64,000 nucleotides of DNA, taken from contig JANCRA010000010.1 of the NCBI GenBank assembly GCA_024362935.1, forward strand, positions 3,588,501 to 3,652,500, given 5' to 3'. The translations under genes and the position numbers were made by a program. Each line of letters begins with the position of its first letter. The first letter of the stretch is position 1. The notes beneath the pieces are model-generated. The model searched no databases, was not told where the DNA came from, and saw only the letters and a program-made list of their open reading frames with translations. This document shows, in pieces, positions 1-11,539 of this stretch. The DNA is from Setophaga petechia. Lineage: Eukaryota > Chordata > Aves > Passeriformes > Parulidae.

Positions 1-210
1 GAGTCTTTGTGCAGGTGTTCATTGCTCACATGCCTGAAATCCACACTTCAGGTTTGCCTGGTACACCTCTGCTTTCCCCGAGGTGAGCAGTGGGATTTGG
101 GCACGGCTGAGCCAAACCCTGCACCAGTCTGTGCCTCCCTGGACCAGTGCTGGCACTGGGTTCAACTGGGTTTCAGACCTGGCAGTTCCTTGTGTGTGTG
201 CCTGCCTTTT

Positions 211-280
211 CCCTCCCTCCCTTTTCCCTCCCTCCCTTTTCCCCTCCCTCCCTTTTCCCACCTTTTCCCACCTTTCCTCT
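211..280. repeat. C-rich 15-16 bp tandem repeat
   Basis: Three near-identical units of CCCTCCCTCCCTTTT (211, 226 and 241, the last with one extra C) are followed by two decayed CCCACCTTTT-like units. The complementary strand has G-triplets separated by single A residues, the arrangement of the tightest class of G-quadruplex. The 105-, 72- and 75-codon frames crossing it are low-complexity and not credible genes. Confidence 0.9.
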
Positions 281-299
281 GCCTCTCTGCAGTCCTCAT

Positions 300-1860
300 G
301 ACATCAATTCTCCAGGCTTCCTAAAACTTTCCATTTCTCCACCCCCTTCCCTCTCACCCAGGAACCATCTGTGAGCCCTCAGGTTCTCCCTTCCTCACTC
401 TTGCACAGATTTTGACCTTCCACAAACAGCTTGGTGGGGATTTTTTGGAACTGGGGTGCTTGTGCTGGGGGTTCCTGCTCTTTAGCTGGATCCCTGGAGC
501 ACTCAGAGTTTGCCAGGCTCTTCTTTCCCTCTCAGTCTCTCCTGTATTTGGATGCAGCTGATGGGCAGCCCCTGGAGCAGTCACATTTTAATTGTGCCTC
601 TGGCTCTGTGCCCTGCAGAGGGGAATTGGAAGCTTTCTGAGTTCCCTTTGATCGTTGTCCAAGTCTGAGTCACAGCACAGGGAGCCCGGTGGTGGCCTGG
701 AGACATCCCAGGAGTCTCTCAGAAGCTGCAGCCTGGAGGGTGCTGGAGGGGCTCTGCCAAGATCCCAAACTCTCCAGCCTTTTGGGGTGAGGGGAGATGC
801 CCTTTACCAAAATGCCAAGTCCAGGCTGGCTTTGTCCCCCAGCAGGACTGGCATGTGCATGTCACTGCTGTCAGCTCCCAGGAAACACCAGGGTTTGCAT
901 TTCCTTAGGAATGTTTGTGAAAAATCAGCAAAGGAGGTTTCAAAGGGAATGGAAGAGAATGTAACAAAGGCTGGGAAGAAAATAATGGTGAAGATATTTT
1001 ATTAAAACCTCCTAAGTCAAAATGTTGGCTTGTTGCAGGTTGAAGAGTTAAAGATGCCCCAAGTAGTCCAAAAAGCCAGAATGCTTTTTCAGAGAAAAAT
1101 TTAAACTCCATCTATTTGTATGACTCCTTGCAATCCTTAATTGGTAATAGCTGTTGTATAAGGGGAGTGCTACCTAAGTTAAAAATAGGCCTGGGACTGC
1201 ACTGACAACCCAAACCAGGCTGGCTCCAGCAGTCACATTTTCCTTTTGTCAAATGACCTACAAATGTAACATACATCAGGACAGAAATGCTGTCAAATCC
1301 TGGTTTGGGACTGTTTCATTGTGGTAAAGCTTCAAAAATCCAGGCAAATCACGTTCCCTTCCCTTGAGGGCTGCAGCAGGGCAGGCTCCCTGTGGCAGGG
1401 ATGTTGTGCTGAGCTCACTTGGGCTGGGCCTGGGCACAGGGCAGCACTGATCACCTCACACACTGTGGCTGAGGGCATGCTGCCATCCAGGGCACTCAGC
1501 TTTATCCAAATCCAAACCAGATCCATTGTCCTGAGTGCTGCTTTGCTCTGGGCTCCTCTCCCTGCTTGTACCCACCAAGCTCTGCTTATCCTCCTGCAGG
1601 CCCTGCTGCCAAGCAGGAGTGGATGGATCCCCAGAGGGGGGAGAGGGATGGAGTGTGAGACTCCAAATTGAGCCCTGCCTTTCTATTAATAGCATTTAAA
1701 AGTAACACACCACCTCCAACTTGTAAAGGAACCTCAGCTCCAGCATTTTTAAATACTTAGAGTGATTTGTGTCCCTTGTGGTGTCTTTGCCTGCAGCAGC
1801 TTTGTTTCCAGTGTGAAAATTAGAAAATAGATTAAAAACCTCCCGTTCCTCAGAAATGGC
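300..1860. other. Unique sequence, no gene recognised
   Basis: I see no exon with convincing splice sites, no mobile element and no tandem repeat here. Open frames are at most 116 codons and have the composition of random vertebrate sequence. Confidence 0.6.
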
Positions 1861-1862
1861 CT

Positions 1863-2090
1863 CAAGCTGTGCCAGGGGAGGTTTTAGGTTGGATATCAGG
1901 AAAAATTTCTTCACTGAAGGGGTTGGAACAGGCTGCCAGGGCAGTGGTGGAGCCCTCATCCATGGAGGAATTTAGATGTGTGGCTGTGGCACTTGGGGCA
2001 TGGAGCAGTGGTGGCCTTGGCAGGGCTGAGGAATGGTTGGGTTCAATGATATTTGAGGGCTTTTCCAACCTAAATGATTCTGTGATTTTA
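1863..2090 (+). mobile_element. CR1 LINE 3'-end fragment
   Basis: The stretch matches the familiar avian CR1 3' end: 'ggttggatatcaggaaaaat' and 'ttcttcactgaaggg', then a 'ggaacaggctgcc' segment, then the terminal 'ttttccaacctaaatgattc' block and a short ATTCTGTG-type terminal repeat. CR1 elements are non-LTR retrotransposons that are usually 5'-truncated on insertion, so only the reverse-transcribed 3' tail remains. The orientation is plus because the terminal repeat lies on the right. No coding part of the element is present. The family is recognised from memory and was not searched. Confidence 0.88.
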
Positions 2091-2099
2091 TTCTGCCTT

Positions 2100-5000
2100 T
2101 TCTTCCCTCCCCATCCCCCAGCACTGGGGTTTTGGGGATTTCTCCATTGCTATGGGTTCCCTTAGGAATCAAAACCATTAGGAGAATCCCATTATTGTCC
2201 CTAAAATGGGTGGCATATGCTTGGCAGTGGCCAAGTTGAGGGCTTTGACAAACTTGGTGAGTTGTTCCCAGTGTTTCTGTGATATTGATTATTCCAACTG
2301 TTTTCCCTGCCCTGCAGCAGCTCCCTGCTCCTGTGTGCAGTCAGCAGAACCAAAGCTGTGTGTCTGTCTTGGTGTTCCAGGCTGCCTTGCTGCAAACCTT
2401 CCTGCATCAGCAGCTCCCCTGCAGCCCCAGCAGCTGAGCAGAGCCTTTCTGCTGACCTTGCAGTTCAGGGGCACCCACCTTCAGCTGCCTCCACCGTGTG
2501 CTCAGCTCCCAAAAGCCACAGCATCATCTCTGAGGTGGTTGTGGCTGTTGGAATTAAAGATTTCTTCCTAGAAGAGATGCAAAATGTTTTCCTTGGTTTA
2601 CAGGCAGCAACAAGCAGGTCCAAGGCATCCAGTGTGGCCACTAGTGATGCTGGGTTTGGCAAAAACAGTCCTGAAGTGGGAGGAAATTTTGGAAGGAGGC
2701 AGAACTTCTCCTTGCACCTTCTTTTTGCAGGTTGGGAGGACTCAAGAGCTTGTGTTCCATGGGGCACTGTCATGGGTCCAGACACACAGGGCTGCAGGGA
2801 GGGAGAGCTGCTGTGGGTCCTTGCAAGCAGGGCAGAGCTAGGAAAGGTTTCCAGGGAGAAAAAAAATCAGCAAATGAGTAAATCTGTGCGGGGAGTTGGG
2901 CTCGGGTGGGTGCAGTGATGTGCTGCGAATGGAATCTGCTTTATTGCAAGGGGAAGAGATAAGTGATGAAGTTCTCATCCACACCCAGAGGGGAGGAACA
3001 GCCCAGGCAGGCAGCTCCAAACAGCCCAACCTGTGTAAGTATGGGGTGCAGTGTCACTGCATGGTGACAAGAGATGGTGATGGGTGCACAAAATGGAAAA
3101 TCCATGTCCCGGGCAGTCACGGCCCCTGCAGTGCTAGGGCTCATCCTGGTTGTCCTGAAGGGAAGGCAAACAAGGCTTCCAAACAGAGAAATCACTTGAC
3201 ATGCAAATGTGTGCCTTGTTTGGGGCACGGTGATGTCACTGGAACAAAGGGGAGGGAAGTAAACAGCCCAGACAAAAGGGGCTCAGTGTCCCACTGCTCC
3301 TGGAGCAGCTCCTCTGTTCCTCAGTGGGATTGTTCTGGCTACTGACAAACAGCTCATGTGCCCAGTTCCTCCTGGCCATCCCTTCTGGGACCTCCTCGGG
3401 GAGGATACCCCAGAGGAGCTGCTTTTAGAGAAAATGAGAGACAGAATCGGGTTCTATTAATCTCCAGTTCTTCACAGCAATCAGCAGCTATTCCCTGGTG
3501 CTGCTGGCACATCCAGCCAGGCCCTGCCCTCCCTGGGCTGTGGTTTGAATATTCCTCTCAAATATCATCCCAAGGAGCATCTCACACCAATCCTTCATAT
3601 TTGCAGCAGAATAAATAGCACTTTCTCACAGCAGAGATCTAATCACAGAACTGAGCTATGACTTATATTATCTCATGGTGTGATTTGCACAGTGTGCAGC
3701 ATTTTCTGGGTGTGTATTAAATTATATGTATTTCCTGCATAATAATAGTAACAACAAATATAATAATATTCCCTGCTTGCTTAGAGGAGAAGCTACTTGG
3801 ATTTGTCCAGGTCTTCTGGGAAATCAGTGGACAAGCTCAGCTCAGGAACTAAAATACTCTACACTATTTAATGGTCTGGTTTCATGGGAAGTGCTGCAGC
3901 AATTATTTGAAAAGCAAACCAAATCAAAAACCAGCCCCCTGCAGCATCTCACCTCTGCCCCATGATGTTCCCACGTTGTTTTAACTCCTTTTAGAAACAT
4001 GGCTGAAGGAGGTGATGAAAACTCTGCTGTCTTGTAGATCTCTGCCACTGGATCTATCTTTAGAGACAGATAGAAACACTATTCCTGCAGATGTTGGTGC
4101 TGTCAAAATATTGGGACTGCAGGGGAATCAAGGAGGGTGTAATCTAAATACATCAATTACACCAAGGGCTCAGGATTGAGCTCAAAGAGAGGGAAGGAGC
4201 TGACACAGCTGAGGGTGCTGTTTGATATCTCTGTGCTGCACAGGAAAGAAACTACTGCTTTTATTCTCTTTATATAATGGGTTTATTTATGCCACATGAA
4301 ATCTTGCAAGTGTGCAGGGTACAAAACCCAGCAAATCTCTCCTGTAGGCACTTCATCGCTGAAGTTAGGGAAGGGACAGGGTTCAGCTGGGCTGCCTGAA
4401 CTTACGTAGCTTTTTCCAGCATTGAAATGTATTTCTGTGATTATGTTAGGAACAGATGTATAAAAGTTTTCTAATGTAATTTTCCTTCATTAAGGCAGCT
4501 GATTTAAATGTACAGTGTGCTGTGGAACTTGGTGTGACTTTTCCTAACCAGCCATCAATAGCTTGCTCCAGGAGCAATTATCAGGAGCTCCCAAAGCAGA
4601 ATGTATTTCAAAGAGTGGGAACAGTCACGAGATCCTGGGCAAAATGGCCTTAGAGAAAATGGAGTTATGCAACAGCAAACAGACAGTTAATCACGGGCTG
4701 ATTCTGCTCTGTGAAGAAACAGCATGAACTTGGTTTCTTGCTTAATTAAGTTTTATAATATAAACATGTATCTGATGTCCAGAAGGGCCCCTGATAATGG
4801 TGCTGTTGACCTGGGCAGAGAAGGGAGTGTGGGCTGAGCAAAGGCTCAGGGAACTTTTAATCTGTCAGAGCAATAGCTCTGACTTTCAGGGTGGTCTTGG
4901 AGATGCCAGGGCAGGATTTAAAGGGTTGGTCTCTACAACAACAGTAACAATACCTTTTTGAAAATTTTTGCCATGTGAGTGTATGCTGGGGCTTCAATTC

Positions 5001-5580
5001 ATTGAAACTTTTGGCAATAAATGCTGTGTGTTTGAGCTTATTCAGCACAGCAAAAGGATTCCACATACATAATCTATTTTGGGGTTTTTTTAAGTCGATT
5101 TGGGGGGTTCTTGGGTTTTCTCAGGGGTTTTTTGTTGGCGGGTTTCTTCTTAATCAGATCTTGCCATTTTACTGTTGCTGTCATTTCCAGGCTGAGTGTC
5201 ACAGCTGATACTCACCACTGAATGCCAGGACTTCTTCGTATGCCTTCAAATCCAGCTTTGGAAAATGACTCATTACTTTTTTTTTTGGCACCAAAAAGTT
5301 TATTACAGTACACAGAAAATTCTGCAAACAGCTGAGGGTTCCTCCAGCCCGAGGCATTTGATGGAGCATGTCCTGGGTTAGCATTAACAGCTCTCGTAAG
5401 GGATTTTCTAGGGCAGTGTTACTGGGCTGAGGGGGTTTTTTTGAAGTGGAATAAATGGGAATAACTTTCTGCAGGTGCTGCTTAGGTAGAGTTTTCTGAC
5501 TTGGCAGCTCAGAGCAGCGAGTGTAACACGGAGCTTTCTGAACAGCCTCTAAGAATCTCTGCTGGCTTGCAAATAATGTA
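2100..5580. other. Unique sequence, no gene recognised
   Basis: The left part is GC-moderate and the 3.6-4.9 kb part is AT-rich. The longest frame (186 codons, 2358-2918 plus) has no recognisable domain and no codon signal. A T-rich/G-rich stretch lies at about 5080-5150 and a T9 run at 5278. A minus-strand frame at 5199-5585 is discussed in the findings. Confidence 0.55.
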
Positions 5581-5592
5581 AACACCGAATCT

Positions 5593-5599
5593 TATAAAT
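5593..5599 (+). promoter_or_regulatory. Possible TATA box of candidate promoter
   Basis: TATAAAT lies at the left edge of a mildly CpG-enriched block (about 18 CpGs by hand count in 5581-5960). A start site would be expected near 5622-5628. A single TATA-like heptamer is common by chance. It is listed only because an ATG and a splice-donor consensus follow at suitable distances. Confidence 0.25.
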
Positions 5600-5805
5600 C
5601 ACGGAGAAAGGAGTAACCCGAGCCTTCAGATGGGAAAGCTGCCTTCCCCTTCCCTGGGAGTTCACTTGAGTGGAGGTCGGAGGAATCACTCGGAGCTGGT
5701 GAATCAGAGCTGGGCTGCTGCCGGAGCTGGGCTGGCTCTGCTGCGCTGCCGAGCCCCGTGCTGGGCTCTGGGATCCTCTCCCCTGCAAACGCCACGGGCA
5801 AGGCC

Positions 5806-5873
5806 ATGAAGGGGGATGGCAGTGCCATGTGGAACCTGATGTGGAAATACTGCATTTCTGTCAGGACGATCAG
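5806..5873 (+). CDS. Candidate first coding exon, gene unidentified
   Basis: The ATG at 5806 has G at -3 and A at +4, and it opens 22 codons plus two bases up to an AG|GTACGG splice-donor consensus at 5873/5874. The peptide would begin MKGDGSAMWNLMWKYC, and I do not recognise it. A second in-frame ATG (5827) also has G at -3. The frame is open back to 5617, so the start is uncertain. An upstream ATG at 5630 opens a 59-codon frame whose TGA stop overlaps the ATG at 5806. Supporting signs are the TATA-like box at 5593 and the locally raised CpG content. Against it, no downstream exon was found and a GC-rich patch of this size produces open frames by chance. It could equally be an enhancer-like island. 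This is inference, with low confidence. Confidence 0.18.
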
Positions 5874-5874
5874 G

Positions 5875-7860
5875 TACGGGGGCATTTGTACGACTTTGTT
5901 TTGGGAGGCTGAGAGGTGCATGTGAGGGAGCTCGCCCGTGCTGCTGCTGCGCTCCTGCTCCCTGCAGAGTTAACTCTCAGCAGCCTGCGAGGGCTGTTAA
6001 GGTAAATTCTTCTTCCTCAGACTTATACTGAACGTCCAAAAGAAAATTATATGGTTATTACAAAGAAATCTTCCAGCAAAATGTAGTTTTCTGTCTCATT
6101 TGCAAGCAGGAGAAAATAGGAATATGAAAGAAACTTTATTTTAGCAAGTGAAAATTCAAAAATTCTGCTTCTCTCCTGAATGCTTGCCTGTCATAATTTT
6201 GTGTTAGTCCTGTCTCCCAAATCCAGAGGTTGAGCAGCTGTTCTTGGCACTCTGCAAGCATCACTTGCAGGGAAGGGGAGTGTAAAGAACGTGGCTTTTA
6301 GGGCAGGATAAACCCCTGGGTTCAGTGGCTGTTGCCTCCAGGCTGGAGTGGCTGTGAGCCCACCTGGGCAAAGCCAGGGACTGAAGGAGGGGCTGGGCTG
6401 GGGGTGCTGAGCCTGGCTGGGCACAGCCCGGGGTATGGACACTGCTCCCTGCCAGGAGCAGCTGCCCAGGATTCCAGCAGAGCTCATGGCAGGAATCGGA
6501 GACACTTGATGATTGTGCATCCTCGCCGCGATTTTTGTATAGTTTTAAATCGTTTCCCAGTCCCAGACCTTGGTTTCTTGGGGGGACACAGCTGTGTGGG
6601 CTAAGTGGTACCTTTGGCCATGCCAGGTCCCCTGGAGAGGTCGTGTAATCCAAGTAATTACTGCATTTCACACTGCATAATTATTCCGGGCTGAGGAAAT
6701 AGTTTACAGAGCCTGAATTCCTGCATGGACTCTCATTACAACTCGGAATGAGACTGTGGAAGGCTTTTTATCATCAGAGTACCAGAATAAAGCTAAGAAA
6801 TCCCCTAGTTCCCAGCAGAGTCAATATAATCGAAACTAGCAATAATCCCCAAGAGAGGATTCGATTAAGATAAAAATAATTTTATTTATTATCTGGGTTT
6901 AGAACCAGAAGCAGAGGGAAAGCCTGAAAGAAGCACATGAGTGCAGTCTTTGCAGCTCAGATGTTAATCCCAGCCTTGGTGCTGCTGGAACTGCCTGAGA
7001 CAAGTCCTGTGCAAACCCCTCAGCCCTGAGGAAAACTAAACTTTAAAAGTTCCTCAGAGGCCTGGGTGTGGTGATTTTCCTGAAGTTTGACATGCAAACT
7101 GTGATGTCCTGTAAACAGCCAGTTCTTTATTTCATCAGTGACCTTAGTGCAGTGTAGGGTGGGTTGAATATTAGCTGAGTTATTCACAGCAGGGCTTATT
7201 TATAGAGCTGGTGGTGGCTCTCACAGGCAGTGAGATGCAGAGTAACAAGAGCATTTTCAATGAATGTTTTTGATTGTTTTGACAGATCCTATCTTTCTTT
7301 GGCAACCACACCAAGAAGTTAAAGAGAATAAAAAACCCGAGTTTTCCTTTGTGGAAAAAGTTCTCTACCACCCTAAGCTGCTTTTGTGACACAATTCAGA
7401 GACCTTGGAACTATTCCTGTGTTTTGGGAGACTCCAACCTGAGGCTCAGGTTCTTATCCATCCCAGTCCTTCCCTCTCTGTCTCCTCTCTTTTCTGGGCA
7501 GCTCTGGAGCCTGTGCAGCCCTGGCTGGAGGTTCCAGTGTGCCTGGCCGTGCTGTGGAACAGCAGAGGGAGTTTGGTGCTGCCCTGCCCTGCTGGGATCC
7601 TCCCTGCCCACCCCGGTGCCCCACACTGGGCACAGTCCCTGCCTGCACACACTGGGCCACTTGTCCTGCAGCCCTGATGAATGAGGGCATTTGTGCCTGC
7701 CTGAGAAAACAGCCCCACTCCAAAAGGAAAATGAGGCTTTAGGGTTGATCTTATTTGCATTGGACTGCAGCAGCTTTAGGAAAACATATTTGACTGAGCC
7801 TTTGTTGCCTGTTCTGGGCTGCGAGGCCTGCAGGCCTTGGCCACATCCGACCCCAGCCCG
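5875..7860. other. Unique sequence, no gene recognised
   Basis: AT-rich stretches (6000-6190, 6650-6900 and 7180-7340) alternate with GC-moderate sequence. There is no recognisable repeat or exon. Frames up to 152 codons between 7411 and 7869 overlap one another on both strands and look like chance. Confidence 0.55.
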
Positions 7861-7863
7861 TGG

Positions 7864-8262
7864 GACCATGGCTGTCTATGGGGCCTGTGTGTGCCCAGCC
7901 CTGTGGGACCATGGCTGTGGGACCTGGCTGTGCCCAGCCCTGTGGGGCCATGGCTGTCTATGGGGCCTGTCTGTGCCCAGCCCTGTGGGGCCATGGCTGT
8001 CTGTGGGGCTTGGCTGTGCCCAGCCCTGTGGGGCCATGGCTGTCTGTGGGGCCTGGCTGTGCCCAGCCCTGTGGGGCCATGGCTGTCTGTGGGGCCTGTC
8101 TGTGCCCAGCCCTGTGGGGCCATGGCTGTCTGTGGGGCCTGTGTGTGCCCAGCCCTGTGGGGCCATGGCTGTCTGTGGGGCCTGGCTGTGCCCAGCCCTG
8201 TGGGACCATGGCTGTCTGTGGGGCCTGGCTGTGCCCAGCCCTGTGGGACCATGGCTGCCTAC
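7864..8262. repeat. 43-bp minisatellite, about nine copies
   Basis: CCATGGCTGT recurs at 7866, 7909, 7948, 7991, 8034, 8077, 8120, 8163, 8206 and 8249. The spacing is exactly 43 bp except for one 39-bp unit (7909-7947), which lacks the 'tctg' piece. Units differ at a few positions, such as GGACC/GGGCC, CTATGG/CTGTGG and GTGTGTG/GCTGTG, so the array is old enough to have variants but still regular. Because 43 is 3n+1, a stop-free unit is read in three frames in turn. This explains the stacked 96-222-codon frames on both strands. It is not a protein gene. Confidence 0.95.
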
Positions 8263-8579
8263 AGGGCAAACACAGAAAAGGGTTCAGGCCTGGGGGAGTC
8301 CTGGGGGTGCTGGAATCAGTCTAGGAGAGAGCAGTGTGGAAATACACTGCACTGCCTAAAAATAATGGTGCCTTTTTTGCTGCTGGGGGCTGTTGGCCAG
8401 CTCCTAGAGCACAGTTGCAAAAGTTAAAAAGATGAAGGCATTTCTCTGCTGCTGTGCCAAAGCTGAGTTTGTTGCACTTAACGTGGAACTTGTGTCCTTG
8501 CAGAGCTCATTGCTCTGAGCCAGGGAAGCCTCACTACTGCCAGGTTATTTCCCAAGGCACAGCAAGGGAGAATCCCACC

Positions 8580-8720
8580 TGAAAACTCATCCAGTGCCAC
8601 CCCTGCCATGGGCAGGGACACCTTTCACTATCCCAGTGTGCTCCAAGCCCTGTCCAGCCTGGCCTGGGACACTGCCAGGGAGCCAGGGGCAGCCACAGCT
8701 GCTCTGGACAAGAGGAGCAG
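8580..8720 (-). mobile_element. CR1 LINE 3'-region fragment, reverse
   Basis: The sequence reads 'ctcatccagtgccacccctg', a variant 'gggcagggacac' segment, 'ctccaagccctgtccagcctgg' and 'caggggcagccacagctgct'. This is the reverse complement of the songbird CR1 tail seen elsewhere in this window (compare 33583-33800). The terminal 'cagaatcccagaatgg' part is missing on the left. It is a truncated, non-coding remnant. Confidence 0.72.
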
Positions 8721-8739
8721 GGTTTGGCAGGCCCACAGC

Positions 8740-11460
8740 AGAGAAGAGGGTAATCCCCGAGCCCCAGGACAGTGCCCAAGGGGAGAGTTGTCATTCCTGT
8801 CCTGGCACTGGTGGGATGCAGGGTGATTGTCCCTTCCCTTGCCCAGCAGTGGCTCGTGCCAACCTGGGGTTTTGGGCTCTCCTTGGTGGCTGCAGTCCCT
8901 GCCTTCACCAGCCTGCTCAGTGTTCCTGCCCAGAGCTCTGTCTCCCACATTTCTGGGATGGGATCAGGGGTGTGTGCCAGCCCCTGAGGAGGTGCAGGGG
9001 TGGCAGTGTCTGTGCTGTCACTACAGCCCTACAGAGTCCCTCACCCTCCATGCTGCCCTGTCACTGTCCCAGTCCTTGTGTCGAGGGTGATGCTGCCCTT
9101 CCACTCCTCTGAAGTGAGGAGCTGTGGCACTAAAAAGCCATGCTGTCCTCCTCTGGGAGTCCCCACTTGTGATACTTACAGGGGAAAAGCTTCCCCAACA
9201 CCAGGGAGCTGGCAAAGCCTGGGAGCAGGACTGGGAAAGCTCCTTCACCTTTTATTTCTGTTACAGCTGTGCTTCAGTGACCCCACGGCTGGGGGACAGG
9301 CAAAGGCACAAGCAGGGAATTGTTTGTCCATATGTTCAGGTTGGCCCTGTTGTTTGTAGCATCCTGGCAGTTTTGAGGCAGAGGAACAAGTGTTGGAGAG
9401 GGGTGGGAGCAGACCCTGCGTGGGGAATGGCTCATCCCCGCTGAGGTCCCTGTGCCAGCCTGCTCTGAGCATGGGGTTAGTGGTTGGAGACTGGAGCCAT
9501 CTGAATCAGCACATCTCAGCCCACAGAGAATAAATTACAGGGTTTATAGCAGGGTAACACATAGTTTTCAGCTTGCATCTTCAAGTTCTAGTGCAAGTAA
9601 TGGAGGAAAACAGTCAATAGTTACTTCTTAGTGCTCCACACATCTGGAAAAAAGTAAGAATTAGTCCTCAGTCTGAGCTGTCTGGGAGTTTCTTTCCTCA
9701 TTTTCCTTCTGCTACAAACATTTTCCATTTTGGTTTGGTCATACTTTATTTTTAGTTGTGTGCTTGGAGGTGTTTTTTTTTTTTCTGAAGACTGATAGAA
9801 CAATGCAGTGATTTCATCTAAGAAAACCAACACCCTGAGCAGTGAAAGGGTCCCCTTTGGGCTCTGGTGGCCTTTGGGGCAGCTACTGGAGCTGGGGTGG
9901 TCAGGATGGAGTTCATAAGATTTGGAAGCTTGGAGCACATAAAATTTACTGTAACTTGGGCAGGGGGTTGCTCATAAATGTTCTGAGCATCCAGGCTGCT
10001 CTAAATTACATTGGGATCAGTGCAGAAGTGTGGGCTGGGAGCCAGGGCCGGGCACAGTTTGCTCTGCAGGTCATGGGCAAACATCAGCAGCTGCCATGTG
10101 AGCAGAGATAATGGGGTAGATAATCAGATATTTCATTTGTGCCTGTCAGTTTTCCCCTGTAATGGCAACTCCAGCACCTACCTCAGCTGTTCCTCCTGGC
10201 AACCCCAGGGTTAATGTTTGTGAAGCTCACCTGGATAAGGAGAATATCTGTTATGTGTTGTTACAGTGGGGAGCAGTGGAGTTGGCACATTTCATTAAGA
10301 TCACACTTTGCCAGTGTGATTTTCTGTAGCTATTTTATGGCTTAAACACTGATGAGAATTACTAAAAATTCATTTATAAAATTAAAAAGAAAAGCCAGAA
10401 CCCCAAACTCAGCTATATCCATATTTATCTCCACAACCTGTCTATTTTTGTATTCAGCTTCTACGTGGGTTTCTTTGTCAGCTGCAAAAGGCTGCACTTG
10501 AGAAGCTACAAGACAAAGCCAAATGCAAGTCATTGTCCCTGATCTCAGAGCTTTAATCCTCAGGCAGGGATGGTTTTCTGGAGGTTTTAGTGCCGTGTGT
10601 GGGTGTGGTGGGGCTGGGCCTGTCCCAGAGCCTTGCTGTGCTGGGAGATGGGCTCAGCCTGGCACCCCACGCTGCTGGGCAATGTCTGATGCACTCCCAG
10701 TGCCAGTGGAACAAATCATGCCCAGGGTGGCACCACCTTGGTGCCCTCAGAACGCTCTGTTGGGGGTGTGTGAGCATGTCCTGTGCATTTTGCATCCTAA
10801 AATGAATTATTTGGGTGAGTGTCTGCCCTGCTGTGCCCTGGTTTGTGCACAGGCAGCTGCAGGGAATCAGCGTGGCATCAATTCCTCTACCTGGAGCAGC
10901 TCGTTCACGGGCAGAATTACACTGCTGGGTTCTACTTGGAATTGTTGTTTTTAAAAAGTCATTTAAATGTTGCTTGTGCTCAGCTCGGGTGGGTGGGTGC
11001 TTACACGGCTGGGTTATTTCAATCTGATTGTTCATGTAAATGAGAGCTTTGTGGTTTAGGTTCAGTGAGCTTCAGCTGGTTATGGGTTACAGCCCTCTTA
11101 GAGCAGAGGGCCAGAACCTCATCAGCTCCTCCTGCCTTTTTTTTTTTGTTATGGGCATTAGTTTAAATGCTCCCGCTTTTACTTCTGTGTCTTCTTTTTG
11201 TCTTGCACTCTGTATTATTATTGATAAAAGCTCAAAATGCACGGGCAGGGGCTGGTACAGGCAGCAGGTGATTGCAGATTCATGCTTGCTTGAGGGTTGG
11301 TATAAAGCACCAGAGTTTGCAATATTTGCAGGTATTTAGGTGTTCCTTTGCACAGAACCCTTGAGGTGAGGGTGGCTGCCCTGAGCAGGCACTGTCAGTG
11401 CAGCACTGGGGGCTCCTGGAGCTCCCACGTGGGGGTTTTAGGGCAGCTCAGATAAATGCA
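8740..11460. other. Unique sequence, no gene recognised
   Basis: There is no mobile element or exon I can support. A T12 run lies near 9771-9784. The frames at 8594-9112 (172 codons, plus) and 10553-11035 (160 codons, minus) have no recognisable domain. Confidence 0.5.
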
Positions 11461-11475
11461 GGAGATATTCTGGGG

Positions 11476-11535
11476 CAGGGAGGTTGGACTGGATGACCCC
11501 CAGTGGTCCCCCCCCAATCCCTGACTCTGGAATGT
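11476..11535 (+). mobile_element. Possible decayed CR1 3' end
   Basis: 'ggttggactggatgaccccc' followed by 'agtggtccccccccaatccc' resembles the penultimate block of CR1 tails (ggttggactagatgatcttt, then aggtcccttccaaccc). The terminal octamer repeat is gone and the match is short, so this is a weak call. Confidence 0.4.
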
Positions 11536-11539
11536 GGAA

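Noticed and set aside
4390..4450. Another CR1 3' end near 'tttttccagcattgaaatg'
   Set aside because: Only a short, poor resemblance to the CR1 terminal block; not enough to call.
7691..8427. 222- and 196-codon frames rich in Trp, Pro, Cys and Gly
   Set aside because: They are produced by the 43-bp repeat, which passes through all three frames. Overlapping frames on both strands are equally long.
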